Positions 12,509 to 23,088 of a stretch of DNA of 64,000 nt are shown piece after piece. Both the position numbers and the translations under genes were made by a program. The DNA lies in contig OY725505.1 in NCBI GenBank assembly GCA_963281255.1, forward strand, positions 1,736,001 through 1,800,000, given 5' to 3'. Position 1 is the stretch's first letter; each line of letters opens with the position of its first letter. Origin of the DNA: Aphrocallistes beatrix. Taxonomy: Eukaryota > Porifera > Hexactinellida > Sceptrulophora > Aphrocallistidae. A model generated the notes under the pieces. It ran no database searches. It was not told the origin of the DNA and saw nothing but the letters and a program-made list of their open reading frames with translations.

Positions 12509-13300
12509 CAAGCGCACTGCGCTTGCTTGCGATGCGTGGCTGGCGGAGACTTGGTGTCCGCCAGAAGTTCCCTTCGGTCGCCTAAAGTAACCTTTGATTA
12601 ATTATAAGGGAGATAACATCTCTAAATATGTCTATCTTACTTTTAAAATCGATATCACAAGATAAATCACCAAATTTGTCAATTTATAAAATTTTAATGC
12701 ATAATGATGACGTCATAATAGATGATCAGGGATGGAAACAGCTAAGCTGATAACAGCGCTGTTAACAGCTAGCAGCTGTTAACAGCCAACGCAAAATTGT
12801 GGCTGTTAACAGCTATCGCTAAATTTTAATTTATATCTGTCAATCTATTTTTATAATCTAAATTTGAGATAAATTATTCAAAAATATAGATATTATTATA
12901 GAACCATATAGCTTAACCTTGACTGTTATGTAAATATTTATTATATGAATTATATTAAACAGCTCGAGTTGGCTGTTAACAACTCAAATTGGGCTGTTAA
13001 CAGCAAAACAAAAATTGCTTTAAAAGCTCAAATAGCAGCAGAGCTAGACTGTTAATTTTTGGAAATTGTTGCTGTTAACAGCCAATTGTGAGCTGTTAAC
13101 AGCAAACAGCCAAAGTGGCTGTTAACAGCATTTCCACCATCCCTGGTGATGATTCATCATTTTTTTGATGATAAAACCATATGTGAGTTGCATTAATGTG
13201 CACAATCTGTTATAATTTCAGCCTTCTATCACTTAAAATGGCTGAGTTATGGTCAATATATATATAAAAACATTAATCGAGTTTTAATACTAGTAAGGAT
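12509..13300 (-). repeat. Family A repeat interrupted by a hAT MITE
   Basis: Reverse-oriented copy starting CAAGCGCACTGCGCTTGC and ending GTTTTAATACTAGTAAGGAT. It is split by the element at 12727-13145 and lacks the CTGTAACG…GATTTTTGGC segment. Confidence 0.8.
12727..13145. mobile_element. hAT-type MITE with arrays of GCTGTTAACAGC
   Basis: Ends CAGGGATGGAAA and TTTCCACCATCCCTG. Flanks …GATGAT and GTGATGAT look like a decayed 8-bp target duplication. The 12-bp perfect palindrome GCTGTTAACAGC or its 10-bp core occurs seven times exactly, plus near matches, clustered at both ends. No coding capacity. Confidence 0.7.
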
Positions 13301-13323
13301 ATACTATATACGTATATACGTAT

Positions 13324-13867
13324 CTGTAACGAATTGATTGAAGAAACTACCAGGCACAGAAAGCTGATTTTTGGCATGTGGGGGTATTTGGCTATGGCTC
13401 CACAAGTTATGAGCTCAGACGAAAATGTCGACTCATCATGGAATTATGACGTCATTGTCACCTTTTTTATAATCTGAAATTTCAGTTTTTCAACCATAAC
13501 CCAGCAATTTTAAGTGATAGAAGGTTGAAATTTTAATAGAACGTGTATATTAAGATACCTCACATATGATGCAACTATCATCAAAAATGATGACTCATCA
13601 CTCTGTTGTGACGTCATCATTATGCATTGAAATTTTACAAATTGACAAATTTGGTGATTTTTCGAGTGATATCGATTTTAACAGTAAGAAAAACAAATTT
13701 AGAGATGTTATCTCCCTTATAATTAATCACTGCGACCCCAGGCGACCGAAGGGAGCCTCCGGCAGACACAAAGTGTCTGCCGGCAGCGCAATCAAGCAAA
13801 GCGCGCTTGTATATATATATATACGTATATATAAATAAATATGAATCGAGTTTTAATGGTAAGGATT
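13324..13867 (+). repeat. Family A repeat
   Basis: CTGTAACG at 13324 to CGCGCTTG at 13809, then a TA tract and GAATCGAGTTTTAATGGTAAGG. It begins directly after the reverse copy ending at 13300. The tail hairpin here reads GGCAGACAC/GTGTCTGCC, a compensated variant of the usual GGCGGACAC/GTGTCCGCC. Confidence 0.85.
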
Positions 13868-14732
13868 GATATTAGATTGATTATATTAACAATAAAATCA
13901 AAAAAATTAATATATCATTTTGAATATTTCAATTGCCATTTGGTTTTATGTGGTGTCTTTAAGAAATATGAACAGCAATGCATCAGGAATGTATTCCTGA
14001 TAGCGGTTAAGTAAGTTGTGTAAATCCACGTGTAAAGGCGTCATAAAAGTGTTGCTTTGCATTTTTTGACGTAAAATACTGTTATTGGAGAATTATAGCA
14101 CAACTTTTAATTTTAAAGACTTGTAATTGGAATGTTTCTTAATTAACTATAAATAACTCCGATATGTTACTGCCTAAATACCTTGAAGTTATTTAGTTGT
14201 GACATAATTGTGCACTATGAAAATCTGAAAATATTGGGTTGTACTGACTACAAAGGAAAATGATTTACAACAAATTAATTGCGTCACCATTATTTCAAAA
14301 TGCTTCATCATACTTGCAAATATAAGTTTCGTGCTCTGAAGAGAACCAACAACGCTTTCCAAATTCCATTTACGTTTTGTGCACCGTTCTAGTCCAGCAT
14401 CACGTTCGTATTAAGGTCGTATAATGTCGATAGGGATTTTTTTTATTAATGAACATTTACCTATTACGTACCTTAGATGTGAACTCCTTTCCTTGATGAT
14501 TTTATGATTTCGGTCTCTCCCAGATCAATATAGATGTCCTTCAACTGCTATATCACTTCATTGATTTTCGATGCGGTTGTGGGGGTAGAACAGCAGTTTG
14601 TTGGCAAATATTAAACAATTTAACATATTTTGGAACGAAGTAATTAAGGAATGTATAAATAAATGGTTAACGCTCTATTGTGAAGTAAGTTATTTTATGT
14701 GGAGAATAATGATTCATTCTCCCCTTCTCCCA
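13868..14732. other. No recognisable feature
   Basis: AT-rich intron sequence. I see no repeat ends or coding similarity. Confidence 0.4.
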
Positions 14733-14915
14733 CAGTCAGGGTCGCTTTTTATGAACCTGTTTAATATGAACATTCGTTTATTATGAACTAACCTCCTGGT
14801 CCCAATTTCAGTTTTTAGATAGGATTTGTATTGAATCAAGTTCGCATAATATGAAGTATCTCTATTATGAACATTTTTTTGGTCCCTGGTGGTTCACAAT
14901 AAGCGACCCTGACTG
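14733..14915. mobile_element. pogo-like MITE (CAGTCAGGGTCGC ends)
   Basis: Ends CAGTCAGGGTCGCTTTTTAT and AATAAGCGACCCTGACTG, with TA on the right. TATGAAC motifs recur inside. Relatives lie at 49540-49715 and, as a half copy, at 52655-52690. Confidence 0.75.
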
Positions 14916-15433
14916 TATACAGATTCTATTAAAATTTCAGCCTTCTATATCCTATAATGGCTGAGTTATGCTCGAATAACTGTATGCTTAACATTTATGG
15001 GGAATTTCAATATTAATTAATAGTCTCTATTAACTGTTAGTTACAGTTACATCAGCAAATATGTCATTACTCGGACATTCAATACGAAGACATCAAGAGT
15101 GGTCATACAGAAATTAGAAGACAAATACCTTGCCATTGGAATCCCTAAATAATTCAACATGATCGGGGAAAGGATTATACCATCCAATCTAGTGGTATGT
15201 TAATTAATTACACGTAGTAGATGTTATGTTGAAAAACACAGATTATATTGTTCGGAATGATAGATTTTCAGGTTCAATAAAAAGATGGGAATCGACAACA
15301 GCAGCACTCGTGCATACTATCTATCCCCTGTCCAATGGTCATGTTAAAGCCCATAACAAGATTCTCAAAACTTTTAAAATTTATTTAGTTATTAAAAAAT
15401 TCATATTACGAGATTATTATAAATTATATATAC

Positions 15434-16690
15434 TACAGGTTGTTTAAAAGTATTGGTACTTTTTGCAAAATAGAAAATGCATCTGCCAATTGAGTACAAT
15501 GTAGTTCCTCATGTATCATATACCCAATCTTGTTGCATATTATATCCACAAATCAAGTTTTGACTTCAGAAAGCCGTATTTATAATTGCATTTTATGTAA
15601 AAACTCTTCGCTATTGGAAAAATCACAATTTCAAAATTAAGTTCGTCAAAGCGATTTGTTTCATATTTCTTGTTTATGAATGCCTTCTTTAAACGTATTA
15701 GCTTCTACTTGTAGTATGACTCATTTTGATCAAAGGAAGACGATAAAAATGTAAATTGATGTAGGGAATACTTCAGCAGGAAATATTTCGCGAAGAACTG
15801 GAAGGCCAATAAGGACCTTTTTCGAATAAAATCACTAATTCGAGATAAACATAGCTTGGAACACTAAAAATTCAGCGAACGCCCCAGAGTTACTAGTTTA
15901 TCGCATAAAAAATTAATCATAAGAACTCTAAACTGTTTCACAAAGATGTAAATAAACACTCTCTTCACACCAATTTTGTTTCTAAGTTTTCAAATGCTCC
16001 CACTACTTCCATGTCTTTCGAGTTACTCAAAGTTTCGGGGTTATCTATAAACCCCCCACTATGGAGCCATTTATTACAAATGAAACAGGTGCGGGAAGAG
16101 TTCAATGGTGAAAAGTCATATAAAGGAGAACTGGAAAAGCGTATATTTCACTGATGAACGTTCCGTCCTGCTAAATCGAGTTAGCTTGGGGATGTGGACG
16201 AAAACAAAAGAAAATCCCGTTTTAGGATGAAAAGTTACGAGTCAAAGCTACACAAATGGGGCGGTATTTCAGCTAGAAGGGATCCTTATTGAAGGTCTTC
16301 ACATCTTATTTCACTTCCAAGATGTACATTGATACCCAGAATGAGTGTTTAATTGAGATTGCATATGTGTACCTTTCAGATTGATGAACAATGTAGAAGG
16401 ACAATTCTCCGATTCATAATTGAAGTTCAGTAAATCATGGAAAGAGAGTCAACATCTGAAGCTATTGGAAGGGCCAGCTTACTCACCATACTTAAATCCT
16501 ATAGAAAACATCTGGGGGGTACTCAATCAGAGACTGTCTACTCAAGAATTCGCTGACTAGACAGAATTGGAAATAGTTATCCTTCACGAGTGACAGACTT
16601 TCACCCCTATTTTTATAAATCGTATTTTATATGTCCAAACGCATCAAAATGTACATAAAATCGAAAGGGGAGAAAATAAATTACTAGAAT
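15434..16690 (+). pseudogene. Tc1-like transposase relic
   Basis: Several frames on the plus strand carry decayed Tc1 motifs: RRTGRPIRTFFE near 15795 (HTH/GRPR region), NWKSVYFTDERSVL near 16130 (first catalytic Asp) and GPAYSPYLNPIENIWGVLNQ near 16470 (DDE glutamate block). Frameshifts and stops are scattered throughout. TACAGGTTGTTTAAAAG at 15434 looks like a left terminal repeat, but no right end was found. The following 16711-16775 stretch is unusually GC-rich (GGGCCGCCCGGCCC) and unexplained. Confidence 0.7.
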
Positions 16691-16942
16691 TCTGGATCGA
16701 ACATTTAAAGCTGGGCAGCTCCTTAGGGCCGCCCGGCCCATGCCGGGTAGCCGGGTGGGTCCGACGCCTATGACATGGGTATATTCCATTTAAAATTATG
16801 TGAAGAAGTCAGTCTGGATAAGGTCTCCTCAGCTATCATACTACGTAATATTGTACCTACTCTGAGGAAGATAATGAAATGGAAAATAATGATAATGAAT
16901 GTGAGCAGACAGATGAAGACGTTTAGATGAAAATAGAGGATA

Positions 16943-17306
16943 CAGTCGACTCTCGTTAATACGAACATGGATAAGGAATACAATCGGATAAGAAGTACAA
17001 GTTTTGATTCCCCAACCTAATCTATGGCAAAATATATACAAACGAACTCCGGTTAACACGAACACGGATAAGACGAAATATCGGATAATAAGTACGATTT
17101 GTGGGTCCCCTTCAGTGCGTTTACTATAAAATATTTGAATTGTTAGAATATTAGGATAATATTTTGTTATAATTACTTCTTTAATGAGGTTTCTCAATCT
17201 TATTGAAGTGTGTAATATTATAAACGTTGATTTAAGCATAGAGGCGAAAAATATTATATTTCGGGTGTTCGGATTAGCGAGGGTTCGGACTAGCGAGGGT
17301 ATACTG
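16943..17306. mobile_element. pogo/Tigger-like MITE
   Basis: Left end CAGTCGACTCTCGTTAATAC, right end GCGAGGGTATACTG, TA duplicated on both sides (16941-16942 and 17307-17308). GAACACGGATAAG-type subterminal repeats resemble Tigger ends. Confidence 0.75.
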
Positions 17307-17661
17307 TATGACAAGAAGGCTAATGAAACCAGGTGAATAATTTGAAATCATTTATATTTTGTCAGAAAAATATTCTGTTCATAAATATAAGTATATGTAT
17401 ATCTTTACCATCTAAACCAGTCCTCTTTTCGACCTTATTAGGTACCACCATCCCGACATACACAGCTACTCAGGTATATCTTTCTTTTAAATCCGATTCC
17501 CTCTCTTCTGAAGATTCTACCTTCTCTGCCATCCAATCTTGAATCTCTGTGATCCGGTCCTGGCTCCTCACAAACAAGTTGCTGATCAATGACACCAAGC
17601 CTGAGTTCTTTATAATAGGATCTCGTCAACAACTATCTAAGGTTCAAACTGCTAGCATCTA

Positions 17662-18996
17662 CAGGGTGTCTCATAAAGTTTTTTCCGGTTGTACTAATAC
17701 CCATAACTTGTAAACTATAGTATAGAAATCTTATATTATTTGCCAATATAATCTCCTTTAAGTTGGATACAAGAATTAATTCGAGCAGGCATCCCTGAGA
17801 TTAAATTCTCCAAAATCGACGGTGTGAGTCCATTCCAGATATTTTTCAGGTAATTAGCGAGCTCTGACAAGTTGGTGGCTGGTCTCTTCTTGTCAAGCTC
17901 TGCTTGAATAATCGCCCAAAGATTTTCAATGGGATTTAAATCTGGTGAATTGCTAGGCCAAATTCCTTTAGCCCAGTACCCTGGAATATGATTGGAAAGC
18001 CAGGTTTGCGTCTTTTTGGCGGTGTGGGCAGGAGCCCCATCCTGCATAAAAATGGCCTCGGACATCAAGCGACACATTTTCCGTTCTGTCACTGGGCCTG
18101 TAGTTTTCCTTCTCTTCAAGGTAGGAAGGCAGGACTTCTCCAAAATTTCTTTTATATAATATTCTGCATTTACAGATTGTTTGGGAGGAAGAAAATGGAG
18201 TTCCGAGATCCCAGTGCCACTCATCATCCCCCAGACCATGATTTTAGGCGGGAATTTAACTGTCTGAATAGGCTCAATGTTTCTCCAAACCCGATCGTTC
18301 TGCCGATTTGTTGGATGGAAAAGTTCAAAAGAACTCTCGTCACTAAAAAGAACCCTTTTCCAATCCTGTTCATCCCAAAATTTATGACTAAGGCAGAATT
18401 GTAGCCGCTGTTCCTTCTGTTTTTCCGACAATTTTGGTTGCGAAGGTCTTTTGTATGGCTTTGCTCCGATGGTATTCCTTAAATAACGATGTATCGTGTC
18501 TTTACTAACTCTCTGTGAATTTTTCGAAACGATACAAGCAAGTTTTCGCGTAGACTGCCAACGTTTGCCTAGAGATTTTCTAATAATGATTTTAGGAACG
18601 CGAGAAAGCCGTGTTGGACGCCCAGACCGAGGTTTGTCCGCCATAGATTTGCCTGATAGAATCTTCGTTTTCCAATTCCAAACAGTCTTAACTGTAACCC
18701 CTAAGGTCTGAGCAATCTGTTTCTGGCTAATACCAGATTCTAACATACCGATTGCACGTAATCTCTTACCAATTCTGGAATTTTGGACATCCATAATATA
18801 AACTATATATTGATGATGAAGTGAGGTCAAGAAAATCACAAGATGTTAACAAATACAATTGATTTGTATTTCATTCAAACATTATGACCGTTCAAGTTAA
18901 ATATTATCAAAAAAGGGCGAGTTTAAATGCAAGCACTGATGTAAAAGGAATATTTTGATAAATTATAAAACCGGAAAAAACTTTTGAGACACCCTG
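17662..18996 (-). mobile_element. Complete Tc1/mariner-superfamily transposon, DD37E
   Basis: 1,335 bp, ends CAGGGTGTCTCATAAAG and CTTTTGAGACACCCTG (about 28-bp TIRs, one indel between them), TA target duplication at 17660-17661 and 18997-18998. It carries one intact transposase gene. The host site is a LINE reverse transcriptase reading frame. Confidence 0.95.
17736..18794 (-). CDS. Tc1-like transposase, intact, DD37E
   Basis: 352 residues from the first ATG at 18794; the open frame extends upstream to 18839 but only from GTG. The N-terminal paired-like HTH begins RLRAIGMLESGISQKQIAQT, with GRPTRLSR between the two helix regions. Catalytic triad: Asp in VLFSDESSF, Asp in FMQDGAPAHT, Glu in NPIENLW. 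There are 37 residues between the second Asp and the Glu, so DD37E rather than the usual DD34E of Tc1. It catalyses cut-and-paste transposition at TA sites. No stop or frameshift is present and both TIRs remain, so it may be active or recently so. I do not see a nuclear localisation signal beyond basic stretches. Confidence 0.95.
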   Translation of the reverse strand: MDVQNSRIGKRLRAIGMLESGISQKQIAQTLGVTVKTVWNWKTKILSGKSMADKPRSGRPTRLSRVPKIIIRKSLGKRWQSTRKLACIVSKNSQRVSKDTIHRYLRNTIGAKPYKRPSQPKLSEKQKEQRLQFCLSHKFWDEQDWKRVLFSDESSFELFHPTNRQNDRVWRNIEPIQTVKFPPKIMVWGMMSGTGISELHFLPPKQSVNAEYYIKEILEKSCLPTLKRRKTTGPVTERKMCRLMSEAIFMQDGAPAHTAKKTQTWLSNHIPGYWAKGIWPSNSPDLNPIENLWAIIQAELDKKRPATNLSELANYLKNIWNGLTPSILENLISGMPARINSCIQLKGDYIGK

Positions 18997-19434
18997 TATG
19001 TTAGTGAGTCGAGAATCTCTTCTTCCAAAGAAGTACGGAATCTTAGAACTTGACTGGACAACACCCTCTCAATGTCTACTCAGGTCAGCAAGGTTGCCTC
19101 TTCCTGCTTCTACCACATATATAACATCCGGCGTATTAGAAAGTATCTCTCTAGGGTAGCCTGTGAAACTCTTGTTAATTCTCTTATCACATCTTGTCTT
19201 GATTACTGTAAAAGCCTCTTGTATGGTTCCCCCTCACCCCTCTTAGCTCGATTCCAGCGAGTCCAGAACAATGGAGCCGGACTAATCTACAATGTCTCCC
19301 GTACCTTCTCGTCTTTTCCACTTCCTATCAAACTCCACTGGCTGGCTGTTAAAAATCGCATCCACTTCAAAATCCTACTAATAACTTACAAAGCCATCCA
19401 TTATCTTGCTCCAGATTATATCATCCATAGCCTA

Positions 19435-20393
19435 CTGTATATAAGGCCTCACAGTAACTTGCGTTAGAAGATGGTGGCACTAATACATGAGCTTCCTTAA
19501 ATCATTACCAAAGCACAATAGAGCTTAGGAATGTATTACCATCATATAAAAATATGGTATCAAAGTACTCGTATCCGTTGTTAAATTTAGATTAGTCACC
19601 ATATGGTTGCGCAATAGGGCATATTTGTGACAAATTTGGTGATTTCCAGGTCGTTTAAGGGCACTTCCAAGTGTTTTTATTATAAAACCTTTCGCATAGA
19701 ACTGAGATGTGAATGGGTTAATACGAAAAATTTGGGTTTTTTCGTGTAATGTTGCTACATTCCAGTGTTGCTATGGAAACGTGTTTTGGTCAGTTTGGGT
19801 TATATCTTGAAAACCGCGATACCTAGACATTCAAATGTAATTCCATTTGATAGCCAATAGACTATTTCCTATTAAGTGATAATATAATTTCGACGTCTAA
19901 ATTCAATGATTTACAAGTTATTAGACAATTTATCATATTGGCCACATTTTGTCATTTGTTGAATATCTCGTAAACCATTAAATTTAGACGCCAAAATTAT
20001 ATTATCACTTGATAGGAAATAGTATATTGGCTAGAACATTTGAATGCCCAACTATCGCGGTTTTAAAGATATAACCCCAACTGACCAAAACACGTTTCCA
20101 TAGCAACACTGGAATATAGCAACATTCCATGAAAAAAATTTTTCGTATCAACCTATTCACATCTCAGTTCATTTTGTCACAAATATACCCTAATGCGCAA
20201 ACATATGGTGAGTAATCTAAATTTTAACAACGGATATTGGTACTTTGACACCATATTTATATATGCTGGTAATACATTCCTAAGTTCTATTGTGCTTTGT
20301 TAATGATTTAATGAAGCTCATGTATTAGTCCAACCATCTTCTACCGCATCCCTAGTCCCAAATCTGCAAGTTACTCTGAGGCCTTATATACAG
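19435..20393. mobile_element. Foldback element E, copy 1
   Basis: An almost complete imperfect palindrome of 959 bp with ends CTGTATATAAGGCCTCACAG and its complement, TA on the left. Arms contain GCAACACTGGAATRTAGCAA-like sequence. It interrupts the LINE. A second, multiply interrupted copy spans 56845-59580. Confidence 0.75.
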
Positions 20394-20429
20394 TGGGCTA
20401 TGTATCATCCAACTCATACAGGTTAAGAC

Positions 20430-20518
20430 ATCCAATTGTACTTTGCATTCACTTTAACTGCGCCTGTTGAGTGTTGAATTGTTTGAAGAATCTGCAAGGC
20501 GCAGAAAGCTGATTTTTG
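20430..20518 (+). repeat. Family A fragment, left of the KDZ-type element
   Basis: …TTGTTTGAAGAATCTGCAAG then GCAGAAAGCTGATTTTTG, the family A 5' body, broken exactly where the KDZ-type element begins. The right half resumes at 25616. Confidence 0.8.
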
Positions 20519-20920
20519 GAGGTATTAAAAAGTACAGTGTACATGTCCATTAGGTACAGTGCGCATATCCATTAAGTACAGTCGCATGTCCATTAAGTTT
20601 TGTATTCATGTACATTATTAGACCCCTTCGTTTGAATTCCCTCCGTCCCGGTTTCTAAAGACATATTTCTTAGATACGAATGAGAACGAAGATATTTACA
20701 TTTCTTCTTATTATTATTCAATTTGTTAGTGTTTCTAATGACTTGCGAGTAAATAACACGCTGGCTTTGAATAAATTTTGTCTAATGAAACCTGTTCGTA
20801 ACATGTTTTTCATAAACACGTAGTATGTATGTATGAATATATATACACGATTCCCCAACATTATATCCATAAACTATGTTCTAAAATCTTCTTTGGATCA
20901 ACATTGCTGAAAAAAGTATC

Positions 20921-21211
20921 ATGCAGACAGTAACTATTTTAGCTTTGATGCAGACACAATATTACTCAAGAAAAATGGATACCATTGCTTCTATAGGAAA
21001 GAAAGGAAGTGGTGTTGTAATTATTGCAGTGGGATGTGTGAGTAAAAGTCTACTTTACAAAAGATTCTTTCTGAATGCAGCGAATTACCAATCCCCCCGA
21101 AGGTACTTGATTATTCAACAGTTTCAACACTATCAATCCCTTTTGAGCTCAGCAAGAACTTATCAAACATACACAGTGAAAGGCTTACAAGGGGAATTTT
21201 GTTGCCCATAG
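20921..21211 (+). CDS. Unrecognised upstream reading frame in the KDZ-type element
   Basis: A 96-residue frame between the left TIR and the transposase exons, same strand. It may be a 5' exon of the transposase. No domain recognised; it contains SIGKKGSGVVIIAVGCVSKS. It may equally be chance. Confidence 0.3.
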   Translation: MQTVTILALMQTQYYSRKMDTIASIGKKGSGVVIIAVGCVSKSLLYKRFFLNAANYQSPRRYLIIQQFQHYQSLLSSARTYQTYTVKGLQGEFCCP

Positions 21212-21604
21212 ACCTCAAGCCAGACACTGCGCATTGCAAACAAGGTCATATATATAACGATAAAAGTCTGATGGTAGCCAAAAGGGGAATTATTGTTTAC
21301 ACAGAAATGTTATTCTTAACTTGAAAGAACATAAAGGTATGTGCATCATTACCATAATTACTATTTTATTCTTTTGAGTATGCAAGATTAATTTACGTTA
21401 TTACTGTATACTTCAACTTGCGAGGGAGAGTGTCAATGCAAAGCTGTCTTTAAATGAGATAAATATTTGCTACTCAACATAAATAATCGGGATTTTATTC
21501 ACTACGGAGTCCTATATGAATACAGCGAATTCATGACAATGTCAAAGAATACACTTTATGGAAGAGACATGATGTAAGTCTTTTTCATTGAATGGATTCT
21601 ACGG

Positions 21605-23065
21605 ATGCTAGATATTGACTATAGTACCTGTTTTAGTTGCCCAAAGTGTAAAGAAACACCTGAATTCTTGATTTTGGATGGAATTACAATGGGAACTCTA
21701 AAAGAACTCCCTGATTACACTCAAGAATTTGATGAGGGCCAGAGATACGCATTAGTACCGATGTCAGTCAGAGTTTTCATTCCCGATCTAGCAACCAGGA
21801 AAAGGATCAAAGAATATTCAAAAAAGGGTGCTTAGAACACGAATTCCAGAGTCCAGGGAACTGACAGATTTTATATTTTTTGTGAACAGTATTGTAGCCG
21901 AGGTGTATATAGTTAATCCTAAATACCCAAATGCAAAAGTTATAATTGAACTCTTGGTCAGATCCGAGCCGATTACTGGATTATTTCCTACATCTCTTCT
22001 TTGCGAAAATGAAAAGAAAGCCCTTGTTCAACTTTCCCTTGGATCTCCAATCGAATTATGCATTCTTTTTGGGATTATCGACAAGATATATACATCTAGA
22101 CTACTCACAAATTCTCTTTCTGAAGTAGATGCACAATTAACGACTCCACTGTTCATCACATTCACTGTTCATCACTACTAGCTGGCCTGCTAAGAGCAAT
22201 CCTATCAAAAATTGAAGAGCTTAATCGTTATAGAGAAGGCAGGAAAATAGTCGAAGCGGCAAATTATGACAATTTCATTCAGTACTTTCCAGGCATAACA
22301 AGACGTTACAGGTAATTACTCCCATTTAATACACCTTGTATATATCATCACAAACAATGATAAAAAAATATTATAATGTTAACCTACCTATTACCATAGA
22401 TTGCCACATTATGAAGGTGATAAGGAAGAGAAAAGTATTAAAGAATGTACAAAAATTTATTCCAAACACCAAAGACTCTCCCCAGTGCTCTTAGTTTTAT
22501 TCTGCAAATACAAAGTATGCTACGGGTTTGAAATACTTCGGAGTAAAGAGTCGACAACTACAGTGTTTAATTTACTGCTGACTCTATTTGAAACCCCCCA
22601 CGCATTATTATAGTATATGATAATGCTTGTAATCTGCACAGCACATGTATAATCAGGTTAGTGGCTTCACAGGTTTCATACTGGCTGGGAAAAGGATTTC
22701 TCCGACTTTGAAATCATGTATAACCCTGTCTAAAACAGCAAGCGTTTTTGATGGGATTTTCATATAGCAAATGACCCAAATTAAACATACATATTACTAT
22801 TGTTTTCCGTAGGGACCCACAACTTTTCACAACATTCTTGGTAGATCGCATTCACTGGAATAATCATTGTTGCAATCCATCTTATTTTTTGAAATCTGTC
22901 AAAAGCGAAAAGTTCAAAAGAATAATCTCACAGGTTTGCGAGCAGCTATTCTCTACCCTCAGAAGAATAAAAACACAAGTCTCATTTATGCGAACAGAAA
23001 ACGTATTTTACATATTACGCTATTTTCTGTACTGCTTGAATAAACAAGAATTAAAAACCATATAA
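21605..23065 (+). pseudogene. KDZ-superfamily transposase, multi-exon, lightly decayed
   Basis: Blocks in order. 21605-21835: STCFSCPKCKETPEFLILDG, CxxC then DG, the likely first catalytic Asp. 21828-22311: ends in FIQYFPGITRRYR. 22400-22656: SPVLLVLFCKYKVCYGFEIL, then after a frame change IIVYDNACNLHSTCII. 22813-23065: FLVDRIHWNNHCCNPS, then VCEQLFSTLRRIKTQVSFM. The DNACNLH … VDRxHW … EQ..S.L..I series is the KDZ RNase H-like transposase signature as I know it. Two introns have good sites: 22312-22399 (88 bp, GTAATT…CATAG) and 22657-22812 (156 bp, GTTAGT…CGTAG), and the second splits an Arg codon cleanly. Frameshifts near 21830, 22170 and 22610 break it. A 16-bp tandem duplication lies at about 22147-22180. 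Confidence 0.8.
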
Positions 23066-23088
23066 ATTATAAGTATATGTTCTACTAT

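Larger units (their letters stand above)
17443..19434 (+). pseudogene. LINE reverse transcriptase, C-terminal part (CR1/L2/jockey-like), split by Tc1
   Basis: Two blocks flank an inserted Tc1 element. Block 1, 17455-17659, reads TQVYLSFKSDS, ISVIRSWLLTNKLLIND and EFFIIGSRQQLSKVQTASI. Block 2, 18999-19434, reads VSESRISSSKEVRNL, NIRRIRKYLSRVACETLV, SCLDYCKSLLYGSP and LHWLAVKNRIHFKILLITYK. This is the palm-to-thumb region after the YADD motif, and the catalytic DD itself is degraded (TYTATQ). Deleting the Tc1 with one TA restores the codon (ASI-Y-VSES), so the LINE was in frame when it was hit. A foldback element interrupts its 3' part at 19435. 5' parts were not found. Confidence 0.85.

Noticed and set aside
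16841..17314. 157-residue minus-strand frame
   Set aside because: It lies over a pogo-like MITE with clear TIRs and TA duplication; no family resemblance.
17988..18404. 138-residue plus-strand frame
   Set aside because: Antisense shadow of the intact Tc1 transposase.
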